From positions 758 to 45,721 of the forward strand of contig PLLM01000094.1 in the NCBI GenBank assembly GCA_003141275.1: a DNA stretch of 44,964 nucleotides, given 5' to 3'. Shown in pieces: positions 7,651 through 16,895 of the stretch (positions are counted from its first letter, which is position 1; every line of letters starts with the position of its first letter). Under the pieces are notes generated by a model. It had not been told where the DNA came from and searched no databases. It worked only from the letters and a program-made list of their open reading frames with translations. A program made the translations under genes and the position numbers. The stretch is from Phycisphaerales bacterium. GTDB taxonomy: Bacteria > Planctomycetota > Phycisphaerae > Sedimentisphaerales > Anaerobacaceae.

Positions 7651-9180
7651 TCAGGAAAGCAGCTTCGGGTAAATGGCGTACGTCTTTATTTTGTAGCCGA
7701 GGATTCGTTCGGTGAGGCCGAGTTCTTTGGCGGCGTTTCTCTGCTGGCCGCCGGATTTCTTCAGTGCGTCGATAATTAACTCTTTTTCTTTGTTTGCTAT
7801 TATCTCGGCCAAAGAGTGTCCGGCGATTTGCTCGGTCTTTTTTATCATTTGAAGCGATGGCGGCAGATGCTCGGAGCGGACTACATCTTCATCGCAGAGA
7901 AGCACTGCTCTCTCGATGCAATTTTCCAGTTCCCTGATATTACCCGGCCAATGGTAGCTCGTAAGCATTTCAATAGCGGGCGTTGAGATACGGGTTATGT
8001 TCTTTTTGTTCTCGGCAGCGTACTTTTCAAGGAAATGGTCCGCCAACTGCATTATATCGTCTTTGCGTTCTCTTAAAGGCGGCAGGTAGATTGGGAAAAC
8101 ATTTACCCGGTAATACAAGTCCTCGCGAAAGACGCCTTCTTTTATCTGCTGTTCGAGGTTCTTGTTGGTCGCGACGATTATCCGGACGTTTGATTTGATT
8201 GTTTCGATGCCGCCGAGCCGTTCGAATTCCTTGAATTGAATTACACGCAGCAGCTTTACCTGCAGGTTTATGGGAAAGTCACCGATTTCGTCGAGGAATA
8301 TAGTGCCGCCGTGCGCCCTTTCGAATCTGCCCATTTTTCGTTCCGTCGCGCCGGTAAACGCGCCTTTTTCGTGCCCGAACAATTCGCTCTCCAGCAGTGT
8401 CTCAGGCAGGGCGGTGCAGTTGACCTTTATAAAGGGCTTTTCGGCCCTGGGGCTGTTATAGTGAATTGCGTGGGCTACGAGGTCCTTTCCTGTCCCGCTC
8501 TCGCCGCGAATCAGAACAGTGGCATTGCTGTCGGCCACCTGTTCGATAAGACGATAAACCTGCTGCATCGCATTGGAGTGCCCCACCATATTATTAACGT
8601 TGAACCGCGTCTTTAATTCCTGACGAAGCCGGACGTTTTCATCGCGGAGCTGTCTTTGCACGGACTCTACCAGTTTGTTCAGTTTTACCGCTTGGGCAAT
8701 CATAGTCGAAATGATATTCAGTAGGCGCACGTGGCTTTCAAAGTCATTGGTTTTTTCGGTTTGACGGTCCACGCTGAGAGCGCCGATTGTCTTGCCTTCG
8801 AGCTTGATGGGGACACAGAAGAATGTTATCGGTTTTCCTTTTGTTGTGTTTCGTGCCCCGGTTTTATGGACGAAGCGGGGGTCTTTTGATATATCAGGCA
8901 CGATGATTTCTTTGCCGGTTGCCACCACTGTGCCGGTGACGCCCTCACCCATTTTATAGATGCCCATCTTTTTTGATTGTTCGCTTATGCCGTGGGCTAT
9001 CTCGATATTTATGGTTTCGGTATCCGGGTTCAGCAGGGTGATTGTCCCGCGTTGCAGCTTCAAATGCGTATCCAGCGATTTGAGGATTGAGCGCAGCGTC
9101 TGCCGCAGGTCTAATGACTCCGCAAGCCCCTTTGCAATGTCGCTTAAAAGCTGCACTTCTTTTGCGGGGTTGGCTTTCAT
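7651..9180 (-). CDS. Sigma-54-dependent activator, GAF-AAA+-Fis (NifA-like)
   Basis: A 509-residue enhancer-binding protein. Residues 5-175 are a GAF sensor domain. Residues about 195-430 are the AAA+ domain: Walker A GESGTGKD, the sigma-54 contact loop GAFTGA, Walker [12 protein letters not shown]. The C-terminus (about 465-509) is a Fis-type helix-turn-helix, [20 protein letters not shown]. It has no receiver domain, so it resembles NifA rather than NtrC, and in NifA of some bacteria the GAF domain binds 2-oxoglutarate. The AAGGA ribosome site is eight bases before the ATG. Three sigma-54 promoters with matched palindromes lie immediately downstream on the same strand, so it is the obvious regulator of the island. 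The ligand and the link to PII are inference. Confidence 0.93.
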   Translation of the reverse strand: MKANPAKEVQLLSDIAKGLAESLDLRQTLRSILKSLDTHLKLQRGTITLLNPDTETINIEIAHGISEQSKKMGIYKMGEGVTGTVVATGKEIIVPDISKDPRFVHKTGARNTTKGKPITFFCVPIKLEGKTIGALSVDRQTEKTNDFESHVRLLNIISTMIAQAVKLNKLVESVQRQLRDENVRLRQELKTRFNVNNMVGHSNAMQQVYRLIEQVADSNATVLIRGESGTGKDLVAHAIHYNSPRAEKPFIKVNCTALPETLLESELFGHEKGAFTGATERKMGRFERAHGGTIFLDEIGDFPINLQVKLLRVIQFKEFERLGGIETIKSNVRIIVATNKNLEQQIKEGVFREDLYYRVNVFPIYLPPLRERKDDIMQLADHFLEKYAAENKKNITRISTPAIEMLTSYHWPGNIRELENCIERAVLLCDEDVVRSEHLPPSLQMIKKTEQIAGHSLAEIIANKEKELIIDALKKSGGQQRNAAKELGLTERILGYKIKTYAIYPKLLS

Positions 9181-9219
9181 ATTACTGATTCCTTAAATAA
9201 CGGCTGTGGCGGATATGGT

Positions 9220-9260
9220 AACAAGATTGTAGGCAATATGCAACAAACTACATTTTGGTA
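9220..9260. promoter_or_regulatory. Operator-like palindromes upstream of the sigma-54 activator gene
   Basis: TACATTTTGGTA at 9249-9260 and AACAAGATTGTA at 9220-9231 each differ from TACA-N4-TGTA by one base and start 29 bp apart, about 40 and 70 bp upstream of the activator's ATG. No sigma-54 promoter is visible here, so the sites may mediate autoregulation of a sigma-70-type promoter. This is weaker evidence than at the three -24/-12 promoters. Confidence 0.5.
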
Positions 9261-9289
9261 TTTTTGCGATTTTTGCGGGGTAATTTTGC

Positions 9290-10873
9290 TTAGAAGTCGT
9301 AAGTTAGCTGCGTAAATAATATATGGTTATTGGGCAGGGGGCTGTTTCTTGTAAGTTCGTATCGGTAGCCGGCATTCAGTTGCCAACCCTTTGTCGTAAA
9401 AAGAGTTATGTCTGATTGAATCCGGTCAATTGTTGGCTGAGGACTTGAGGAAAGATTGCCTGTTTGCGTATCATACTGGAGTCCAAGGATAATATCTTTG
9501 TTGAGATAATGTGTCAGCCGGAAGAACAAATCCTCAGAATCGGTGCCCATAAAGTGCCCGATTACCCTGCCATTGTAAGTGTATCCGGCCCTGTAAATAC
9601 TGTGAGTGTAAAATACGTTCGGGTTGCCCGGAACGTGGTTGTTTGCGTATTCGATGTCGAGGTCGGTTTTTCCTGTTCCGAATATATCGAAAAACTTTAT
9701 TCCGTACAGGTGTCCCTTCTTGGCCGGCAATCCTCCCGCTTCATCTTCGCCGGCCCAGTCGGTGTACAGCTTTACGGATTTGGCCGGCATCAGCCAGTCA
9801 ACGGGCAGTAATAACGATGCGTCAAAGCCGCCCAACTGGTCATTTTCTTTGTTGCCCGACAAGCTTTCATTCCTGCCTGTGGATGCTTTCAGGTAATCCC
9901 CAAAGCTGTATTTAGGCCGGCCCTCGCCGCCGAATATCATCACACGTGAGAGCCCCAGCTCGACTGCCGGATGCGGTTTAAAGCTGATTCGCACACCTGT
10001 CAGGTTTGGTCTGGGTATCGGCCTGTCTTCTTCGAGCTGCGTCAAAAACCATACGAGCTTGAAAGGCCCAATCGCTTGGAATATCCAGGGAAGCGATACG
10101 GGGGTCGGGGTTGATAATTTTATCATCGTAAACGGCTCGGCGTTGTTGCTAATAAGCATTGAGCCGTGGTAACCAGGCCCCCACCACATCGAGTCCTTGC
10201 CGAGTTCAACCTCGAATTTGCCAAGCATCAGTTTGCCGTAACCTTCGACCAGTTTCACCCCTGTGTCTTCAGATGAACGGAATGTGTTCGCGGGGATACT
10301 ATCGGATAAATAAATTTGTTTCGCTTCCGGGCTTGTGCCCGCGGAAGAAGAGGGATATTCAGGATGCAGGTAAAATCCTGCGATGTCGAACAGTTGTCCC
10401 CTGGCCGCAAAACCGATGCGGGCGTTGGAACCCTTGTCGAACTGGTCCCCGCGAATGTTTTCAATGTCGGGCGTCGATTTTGCATAAACATATTTTATAT
10501 AAGGGTCTTCGATGGGTTTCGCGAAATCGAGGATGGGCTTGCCGTCAACTGCGCCTATCGTCGCGAGTTCTGGCTCAAATTCCTTTTTTAGTCGCTCCAG
10601 GATTCCCGCGACAATTTCGTTTGAAGAGTCGAGTCGTTGAAACTTTTCGTCGGCCTCGGCTATATGACGGGCCATTTCAAATCGTGAAACCGGTTTTGTC
10701 GTCATCATCGAGCTGTCGATCAGGCCCTGACCAATAAGCTTGTCAATGGCATCGTAGCTCCAGTGGTCGAGAGGAACATTCGTAGAGACGAAGGCCATAC
10801 ACGGTAAGGCCGAAATCGCCAAAAACACAGAAAGATATTTGTACATAAGCAGACGTTTCTCGGATAACATCAT
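9290..10873 (-). CDS. Capsule assembly protein, Wzi family
   Basis: A 527-residue outer-membrane protein with an N-terminal signal peptide. The start may be the ATG at 10846, which gives MYKYLSVFLAISALPCMA as a compact signal; neither start has a strong ribosome site. The segment VPLDHWSYDAIDKLIGQGLI is the small domain at the front of Wzi-like proteins. The rest is beta-barrel-like, with ELGKDSMWWGPGYHGSMLIS, the conserved Wzi motif, and a final strand ending in phenylalanine (FTQLTYDF). Wzi helps anchor or organise exported polysaccharide at the cell surface. It is divergent from the export gene at 11105 and marks the left border of the polysaccharide locus. Confidence 0.85.
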   Translation of the reverse strand: MMLSEKRLLMYKYLSVFLAISALPCMAFVSTNVPLDHWSYDAIDKLIGQGLIDSSMMTTKPVSRFEMARHIAEADEKFQRLDSSNEIVAGILERLKKEFEPELATIGAVDGKPILDFAKPIEDPYIKYVYAKSTPDIENIRGDQFDKGSNARIGFAARGQLFDIAGFYLHPEYPSSSAGTSPEAKQIYLSDSIPANTFRSSEDTGVKLVEGYGKLMLGKFEVELGKDSMWWGPGYHGSMLISNNAEPFTMIKLSTPTPVSLPWIFQAIGPFKLVWFLTQLEEDRPIPRPNLTGVRISFKPHPAVELGLSRVMIFGGEGRPKYSFGDYLKASTGRNESLSGNKENDQLGGFDASLLLPVDWLMPAKSVKLYTDWAGEDEAGGLPAKKGHLYGIKFFDIFGTGKTDLDIEYANNHVPGNPNVFYTHSIYRAGYTYNGRVIGHFMGTDSEDLFFRLTHYLNKDIILGLQYDTQTGNLSSSPQPTIDRIQSDITLFTTKGWQLNAGYRYELTRNSPLPNNHILFTQLTYDF

Positions 10874-10962
10874 AAAATTGCCGCTCGACCAATTATAATT
10901 GCACTATTGTTCCCGTCAACACAAACCCTGTCTGGTTATCCCAAAAAACGCCAAAAACCTTG

Positions 10963-10991
10963 TTGACTGTTTTTGTGCGAGAGTGTAATGT
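10963..10991 (+). promoter_or_regulatory. Sigma-70-type promoter for the polysaccharide export genes
   Basis: TTGACT (10963-10968), a 17-bp spacer and TAATGT (10986-10991), followed by a leader of roughly 110 bp to the ATG at 11105. This is the best housekeeping-type promoter between the two divergent genes and probably drives the rightward polysaccharide genes. Confidence 0.55.
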
Positions 10992-11104
10992 GCTTTGATT
11001 ATTTTTTATGGAGTTGTCGAGAGGATATTTGGAAGGCCATGGTAAGATATTCTGCTGCGTTGCTGGCTTGGTTTATTTTGATTTTTATGAAGGAGTGTTG
11101 ACAG

Positions 11105-13405
11105 ATGCAGGATGAAAAACTATCAAGCCCCGGGGATTACTCATATTATCAAAAACCGGTTTCCCCTAAGTCCCCCATTCCCCCCAGGTTCGTCAATTTC
11201 GGGATGAAAGTTGTTGCTGGTCTGGCTCTATTGTTTGTAGCCGGCTATATAACGGCTGCCCGGGCGGCAGACCCATTCCTCGACACATCTGCAATCGAAA
11301 AAATGGGTATCGACCCAAATACCCTGTCTCAGCAGCAAATCCGGGATATCTTACAATCACAGCAGGCGTTTGTTACATCGGGTATTGAGGAAGTCAATGA
11401 CCAAAACGGACCGAATCGGGGGGCGATGATGGCGCCGTCGGCAATAGAGCGGCTGTTGTCGGCTGAGCTTTCGGGGATGGTGCCGAACAAGTTTGTTCAG
11501 TTTGGCTATGATGTTTTCCAGAAACCAGCATCAACTTTTGCTCCAGTTACTAATGTCCCTGTCGGACCTGATTATATCATCGGGCCCGGTGATATCTTTA
11601 CCATAACGTTGTGGGGACGAATCAATGCGCAATATACCGTCGAGGTGAATAGAAATGGCGGGATTGTTTTGCCCGAGGTGGGGGTTCTGAATGTTGCCGG
11701 CATGACGTTTGCTGCGATGCAGGATTATCTGCAGGATCAGCTTTCCAGAAAGCAGACCGACTTCAAAATGGCCATTACTATGGGCAGGTTACGCACGATT
11801 AAGATTTTTGTCGTCGGCGAGGCGCAGACGCCCGGCAGCTATACCGTCAGCTCGCTTTCGACTGTGATAAATGCGCTCTTTGCGGCGGGTGGTCCTTCAA
11901 AGAACGGCTCGCTACGGGATATTCGTTTGTCTCGAAGCAACCAGCAGTCGCTGCGAATAGACCTCTACAAGTTTCTTCTCGGAGGCGACAAGGACGGCGA
12001 CATTCGTTTGCAGGATGGCGATACGATATTTGTTCCGATTATTGGTCCCGTGGTCGGCGTGGCCGGCAACGTCAAGAGACCAGCAATATACGAAATGGCC
12101 AAGCCGACGACTTTGCGGGAAGCCCTCGATTTGGCAGGTGGCGTCAATTATGCCGGGTGGCTCCGGCAGGTCCAGATTTCAAGGGTGGAAAATCACCAAA
12201 GACGTATTGTCGTTGATTTTAATGTTGCCGAGCCGGAGAGTGTTGCAAACCAGTCCGCCGCAGACACCATTATTCAGGATGGCGACGTGATAAAAGTGTT
12301 TGGTGTTTCGCCGCTGGAACAGGGCAAGAGAAGCGCCTCCATTGCTGGCGAAGTATATAGGCCGGGCGAATACCGCTTCATCCCCGGTATGAGATTGAGC
12401 GAATTGCTTGATGCCGCGGGCGGCCTGAGGAAAAACGCTTATCTTAAGGACGCCGAAATCACCCGCAGGCACATCAGTCAAACAGGAATGCAGACGGAAA
12501 AAATAGATATAGACCTCGAAAAAGTATTTGCCAAGGACCCGGCACAGAATATCGAGCTGCAGGATTATGACCATTTGATTGTCAGAGCAATTCCGCAGCT
12601 TGAGTTTGACCGCGTTGCCATTATAGCCGGCGAGGTTCGTTTCCCAGGAGTGTATCCCATAAAGAAAGGCGAAACCTTAAGCTCGCTTATCGAACGTGCA
12701 GGCGGTTTCACTGACAGGGCGTATTTGCGCGGCGCCGTATTCACCAGAGAAAGCGCCAAAGTCATTCAGCAGCAGCGGCTGGATGATCTTATTAATAAAA
12801 TCGAAGGATCCGTATTTACCAGCGCAGGCAGAGAAATAAGCGGCGCCATAGATGCGGAAACCGCACAAATTCAGGCGGAGGGGCTTAAGGCCAAGAAGGA
12901 ACTGCTTGCCAAGCTGCGGACAACCAAAATCGACGGACGCGTCGTTGTCAAATTTTCTCCGCTCGACAAGTTCAGGGGTTCCAGATATGACGTTGAGATG
13001 GAGAAAGGCGACAAGTTGTTTGTTCCTGAAACGCCCGGAATTATAAATGTCGTCGGCGAGGTGTTTAATCCTACCTCGGTGTTATATGAAAAAGACAGGA
13101 CCGTTGCCTATTATCTTCAGAAGGTTGGCGGCCCTACTGGTGATGCAGACGAGAAACAAATAGCCGTAATCAAGGCCGATGGTTCCGTGGTCAGCATCTT
13201 GCAGAAGGATGCCGACAGCGTTTACTGGGATTCCGAAGCGCATCAGTGGAATTTCGGCGGGTTTATGGGTATTCGGCTTAACCCCGGCGACACAATTCTT
13301 GTTCCGCAGAAGCTGGACAAGCTTATGTTGCTTAAAAACACCAAGGATATTATGCAAATCCTGTTCCAGGCCGCTCTGGCTACAGGCGTAGTACTTGCAT
13401 TATAG
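11105..13405 (+). CDS. Polysaccharide export protein, Wza-like with five SLBB domains
   Basis: A 766-residue export-pore protein, about twice the length of E. coli Wza. After a membrane/signal segment (VVAGLALLFVAGYITAARAA, residues about 36-55) comes the Poly_export domain, with YIIGPGDIFTITLWGRI at about 157. Five SLBB repeats follow: VVGEAQTPGSY, VAGNVKRPAIY, IAGEVYRPGEY, IAGEVRFPGVY and VVGEVFNPTSV. The C-terminus KDIMQILFQAALATGVVLA is a hydrophobic helix. It should form the periplasm-to-outside conduit for the polymer. AAGGAG is nine bases before the ATG. No lipobox is evident. The wzz gene follows directly after about 20 bp. Confidence 0.92.
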   Translation: MQDEKLSSPGDYSYYQKPVSPKSPIPPRFVNFGMKVVAGLALLFVAGYITAARAADPFLDTSAIEKMGIDPNTLSQQQIRDILQSQQAFVTSGIEEVNDQNGPNRGAMMAPSAIERLLSAELSGMVPNKFVQFGYDVFQKPASTFAPVTNVPVGPDYIIGPGDIFTITLWGRINAQYTVEVNRNGGIVLPEVGVLNVAGMTFAAMQDYLQDQLSRKQTDFKMAITMGRLRTIKIFVVGEAQTPGSYTVSSLSTVINALFAAGGPSKNGSLRDIRLSRSNQQSLRIDLYKFLLGGDKDGDIRLQDGDTIFVPIIGPVVGVAGNVKRPAIYEMAKPTTLREALDLAGGVNYAGWLRQVQISRVENHQRRIVVDFNVAEPESVANQSAADTIIQDGDVIKVFGVSPLEQGKRSASIAGEVYRPGEYRFIPGMRLSELLDAAGGLRKNAYLKDAEITRRHISQTGMQTEKIDIDLEKVFAKDPAQNIELQDYDHLIVRAIPQLEFDRVAIIAGEVRFPGVYPIKKGETLSSLIERAGGFTDRAYLRGAVFTRESAKVIQQQRLDDLINKIEGSVFTSAGREISGAIDAETAQIQAEGLKAKKELLAKLRTTKIDGRVVVKFSPLDKFRGSRYDVEMEKGDKLFVPETPGIINVVGEVFNPTSVLYEKDRTVAYYLQKVGGPTGDADEKQIAVIKADGSVVSILQKDADSVYWDSEAHQWNFGGFMGIRLNPGDTILVPQKLDKLMLLKNTKDIMQILFQAALATGVVLAL

Positions 13406-13424
13406 CTTTTTAGGAAGCTTTGAT

Positions 13425-14354
13425 ATGGATGATATGACACGCCCTCGCAACGGCTGTGAAAAGCCGGTTGCAGGTGCACTCGAAAACACCAGTCCTTCAT
13501 CGGCCCAGCAGGATGATGCTGACGAGATAAATCTCGTCGATTATCTTCGCGTAATCTCGAAGCACCGGAGGATGATTTTCTGGATTTGTGCAATAACAGT
13601 CGTAATCACGGCTGTCATAAGCATGTTTTTGCCAAAGATGTATGCAGCCACCACTTCGGTTGTGCCGCCGATGGACGTTATGCAGAGAGAGGCCCTTATG
13701 GCCGGCGGCCTAGATACGGTGAGAAGCTCTATCTTGCGAAATGTGATGGATGTCACAAGCATCTCCGCTATGTATGTCGGCATCCTGCAAAGCCGAAGCG
13801 TTGCCGACGCCCTTATTGAGAGGTTTGATTTAGGCAAGGTTTATAAGGTCGAACATGGTTTTTCTATCGTCAGGCAGATTTTGAGAAACAGGACATCCAT
13901 TAAGGTTACCAAGGATGGTATTGTTGCTATTACGGTCGAAGACAGAGACCCCTGCCGGGCGGCAAATCTGGCAAATGCATACGTCGAAGAATTGGATAGG
14001 CAGAATAAACGTTTGTCAACCGGCCAAAGCACCAGCAAAAGGGTCTTCCTCGAAAACCGGCTCAGAGAAATTAAACAGGATCTCAGTCAAATCGACAGTT
14101 TGCTCAGCAGGGACGCAAAAATAAAGGAGATGCTCTTCGAACTGCTCACCAGGGAGTATGAAATCGCAAAAATCGAAGAAGCCAAAAGTATGCCGACAAT
14201 TCAGGTCCTCGACAGGGCCGAGCCACCTGAGGGAAAGTGCAAACCCAAGAGAATGCAAATGGTGCTTCTTGCCGGAGTAATGAGTTTGTTCGTCGCGGTC
14301 CTTGTGGCGTTTGTTCGTGAGCATTTCGCACGGATGTCTCCGGGCGGGGTGTGA
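13425..14354 (+). CDS. wzz: Chain-length determinant protein, Wzz/GumC family
   Basis: A 309-residue inner-membrane protein with two membrane segments, one near the N-terminus (MIFWICAITVVITAVISMFL) and one near the C-terminus (MVLLAGVMSLFVAVLVAFV), flanking a periplasmic helical region. It sets polymer length together with Wzy. The start at 13425 is chosen because AGGAAG lies seven bases upstream; an upstream ATG at 13395 overlaps the preceding gene and has no ribosome site. The coiled-coil part (residues about 200-250) is short. There is no fused tyrosine-kinase domain and none is encoded elsewhere in this locus. Confidence 0.9.
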   Translation: MDDMTRPRNGCEKPVAGALENTSPSSAQQDDADEINLVDYLRVISKHRRMIFWICAITVVITAVISMFLPKMYAATTSVVPPMDVMQREALMAGGLDTVRSSILRNVMDVTSISAMYVGILQSRSVADALIERFDLGKVYKVEHGFSIVRQILRNRTSIKVTKDGIVAITVEDRDPCRAANLANAYVEELDRQNKRLSTGQSTSKRVFLENRLREIKQDLSQIDSLLSRDAKIKEMLFELLTREYEIAKIEEAKSMPTIQVLDRAEPPEGKCKPKRMQMVLLAGVMSLFVAVLVAFVREHFARMSPGGV

Positions 14355-14697
14355 AGTTGACGCTGTTGCGGGGCCTCTGGCTTTCTTGTTTTTATTAATT
14401 TTTACTGCTTGACAAGATTTGGCTGAGGGCAGCGACGCAGCAAAACGGATGGTTGCAGTTGTCCTCGACAGCGCAACCGACGGGGACGGAGTATGAAAAG
14501 ATTAACTAATGGTAATCAATAATGATGGTTGTGCTGTAAGAGCTGTAAGATTTGATACCGAGGGTGCAGAGAAAGCACTCTGCGCACCCGATGTTTTTTG
14601 TAGAATGTTGAATAGCATGCTTCAGGTGCTTCTATTCCTCGAAATGCGGTTCGAGGACTTTGTTGACTGAGGAGTACTGTATGGTTCGGAGGCGTCA
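14355..14697 (+). other. Intergenic stretch between wzz and the flippase gene
   Basis: About 340 bp without a supported gene. It holds a terminator-like hairpin at 14562-14589 and a second small perfect hairpin, CCTCGAA-atgcgg-TTCGAGG, near 14636-14655. A TTGACA at 14409 has no matching -10. The flippase ribosome site (GGAGG at 14688) is at the right edge. Confidence 0.5.
14562..14600 (+). terminator. Rho-independent terminator-like hairpin after wzz
   Basis: GGGTGCAGAG pairs with CTCTGCGCACCC (one unpaired base) across a short loop. It is followed by GATGTTTTTTG. It may separate the export genes from the repeat-unit genes, or attenuate read-through into them. Confidence 0.5.
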
Positions 14698-16053
14698 ATG
14701 CACGGATTGCCCAGGGAATTACCTGGAACATTGCCACCAATGAAGGTTTTGGCTCTAATGGCAATCTTTCTTCGCTCCGAGCGTTTTTGCCGTCTTTCCA
14801 AAGAAGGTTTCTGGATAGTTCTCGGCCAGACAGCAGTGGTTGTTGGCTCTTTGGTTGGTGTGAGGATATTGACAGGACTACTGGATCCCGCAGCGTATGG
14901 TGAACTGGCCCTGGGTATGACCGTGGCCACGCTGGTTAATCAGGTTGTGCTCGGCCCCATAGGCAATGGCGTAACTCGCTTCTATGCACCAGCGCAGGAG
15001 CAGGGCGATATTGGCGGTTATTTGAACGCGATACGCCAATTGGTGTTATCGGCGACCGGGATCATCATTCTCATGATACCCTTTGCTGTCGTTGGCCTGT
15101 TGATAATCGGGCGAACAGAATGGATTGCCATTGCAGCAGCAGCCCTCATCTTCGCCATTCTAAGCGGCTACAACTCGATCCTCAGCGGCATCCAGAATGC
15201 AGCTCGCCAACGATCCATCGTGGCGCTCCACCAGGGAATGGAATCCTGGTTGCGGTTTTTGGTCGCCGCCGGTTTGATGTTGTGGCTGGGTGTTACCAGT
15301 ACCGTAGCTATGGCCGGTTATGCCATAGCAGCTATACTGGTGCTTGGTTCGCAGTATGTATTTTTCCGCAAAATTGTTCCCACGCACATAACAGGAGCAA
15401 CTGAAGAAAAAAACTGGCGGGAACAGATATGGAAGTTTTCATTGCCATTCTCAATCTTTGGAATGTTTACTTGGGTGCAGCTTGCATCGGATCGTTGGGC
15501 ACTGGGACTTTTCTCGACGACGCAAGACGTGGGTCTATACGCTGTGCTCTTCCAGTTGGGGTATGTCCCAATGTCAATGGCAAATGGAATGGCTATGCAG
15601 CTACTGGCCCCCATTTTCTACCAACGCGCTGGTGATGCGAGCAATATCCAACGCAACGCCAACGTGAAAAAGCTGAGTTGGCATCTAACCTGTTTTTTCA
15701 TAGGAGTAACATTCGTCGTCTTCTTGGCAACTTTTCTGTTCCACACGCAGATATTTCACATTTTTGTGGCCAAGAAATACGCGTTTGTGTCCCACCTGTT
15801 ACCGTGGATGGTGCTTGCTGGTGGAGTATTTGCAGCCGGCCAAACCATTTCACTCGACCTGATGAGCCAAATGAAAACACACACATTGATAGCTCCCAAA
15901 ATAATAACAGCGCTGTTAGGTGTCGCATTAAACGTTACCGGTGCGTATTTGTTTGGCATAAAAGGTATCGTCTTCGCGAGTGTTTTATTTGCTGTATCGT
16001 ATTTTCTTTGGATGGCAGCGCTTTCAAAATATGAAGAAAAGAAAGAGAAATAG
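14698..16053 (+). CDS. wzx: Polysaccharide flippase (Wzx, MOP superfamily)
   Basis: A 451-residue, strongly hydrophobic protein with about twelve to fourteen membrane segments, matching the polysaccharide transporter branch of the MOP exporter superfamily. The N-terminal part includes VLGQTAVVVGSLVGVRILTG and YGELALGMTVATLVNQVVLG, the typical first two helices. It should flip undecaprenyl-linked repeat units across the inner membrane. The start is supported by GGAGG five bases before the ATG. Its 3' end overlaps the next gene by 23 bp, so the two are translationally linked. Confidence 0.9.
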   Translation: MHGLPRELPGTLPPMKVLALMAIFLRSERFCRLSKEGFWIVLGQTAVVVGSLVGVRILTGLLDPAAYGELALGMTVATLVNQVVLGPIGNGVTRFYAPAQEQGDIGGYLNAIRQLVLSATGIIILMIPFAVVGLLIIGRTEWIAIAAAALIFAILSGYNSILSGIQNAARQRSIVALHQGMESWLRFLVAAGLMLWLGVTSTVAMAGYAIAAILVLGSQYVFFRKIVPTHITGATEEKNWREQIWKFSLPFSIFGMFTWVQLASDRWALGLFSTTQDVGLYAVLFQLGYVPMSMANGMAMQLLAPIFYQRAGDASNIQRNANVKKLSWHLTCFFIGVTFVVFLATFLFHTQIFHIFVAKKYAFVSHLLPWMVLAGGVFAAGQTISLDLMSQMKTHTLIAPKIITALLGVALNVTGAYLFGIKGIVFASVLFAVSYFLWMAALSKYEEKKEK

Positions 16054-16891
16054 AAAAATATCTTTAACAAGATTGTTAATCTCATTATTGAAGCTTTTTA
16101 TCAATCGATTCCCTCGCATAGCTACTATTTGTCGAAGCGTGCGTGATGAATTAGATTTTATAAAAGAACCAATCGCGACGCCATGGGGTTTCAAGCTGGC
16201 TGGAAATACAGCCATGGCACAGGGAGCTTTTGAGCCCGTGGAAACTGAACTCGTCAGGAATATTCTCAAAGACGTCGATGTTATGGTCAATGTTGGCGCA
16301 AATGTTGGTTATTACTGCTGCCACGCGTTAAGTATGGGAAAACCCGTAATTGCATTTGAACCAATTCAACGGAATCTTCGCTATCTATACCAAAACATCA
16401 AAACCAACGAATGGTCTGGTATTGAAATATATCCAATAGCATTGTCTAATCGCGTTGGCGTACTTGAAATTTATGGAGGCAATACGGGTGCGTCCGTTGT
16501 AAAGGGGTGGGCAGGTACTCCCGAAAGCTATGTTACACTGGTTCCGTCATCAACCATGGATGTCGTGCTCGGTACTCGGTTGCGAGGAAAGAAAGTGCTT
16601 GTTTTAGTTGATATTGAGGGTGCTGAGAAATGGATGCTGGAGGGCGCAACTGAAATGCTTGCCAACGATCCGAAACCGATCTGGCTAATGGAAATTTCAG
16701 TCACTGAGCATCAACCGCGAGGGGTTATCATTAATCCTCATCTGACTGATACATTCAAGTGTATGTTTGACGCCGGGTACCAAGCTGTTACGGCAGATAA
16801 GCTAATGAGTTTGGTGACCATGACCCATGTTAAAGCGGCCCAGAAGGGTGATGCTTCGATATTTGAAACGCATAATTTTTTCTTTCGTTAA
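16031..16891 (+). CDS. FkbM-family methyltransferase 1
   Basis: A 286-residue enzyme of the FkbM class of SAM-dependent O-methyltransferases. Motif I is VDVMVNVGANVGYYCCHALS. The acidic ribose-binding position follows in PVIAFEPIQRNLRYLYQNI, and the later VLVDIEGAEKWMLEGA is the family-diagnostic D-(I/V)-E-G motif. It probably methylates a hydroxyl of a repeat-unit sugar. The start at 16031 removes an upstream extension that lies inside the flippase gene; no clear ribosome site, overlap of 23 bp. It is only distantly similar to the second FkbM gene at 19280. Confidence 0.83.
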   Translation: MKKRKRNRKISLTRLLISLLKLFINRFPRIATICRSVRDELDFIKEPIATPWGFKLAGNTAMAQGAFEPVETELVRNILKDVDVMVNVGANVGYYCCHALSMGKPVIAFEPIQRNLRYLYQNIKTNEWSGIEIYPIALSNRVGVLEIYGGNTGASVVKGWAGTPESYVTLVPSSTMDVVLGTRLRGKKVLVLVDIEGAEKWMLEGATEMLANDPKPIWLMEISVTEHQPRGVIINPHLTDTFKCMFDAGYQAVTADKLMSLVTMTHVKAAQKGDASIFETHNFFFR

Positions 16892-16895
16892 ACAT

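Noticed and set aside
10159-10737. 192-codon open frame on the plus strand
   Set aside because: Antisense to the Wzi-like gene; Arg/Cys/Ser-rich, no start signal, no domain.
14409-14440. TTGACA -35-like box before the flippase gene
   Set aside because: No acceptable -10 hexamer 16-18 bp downstream.
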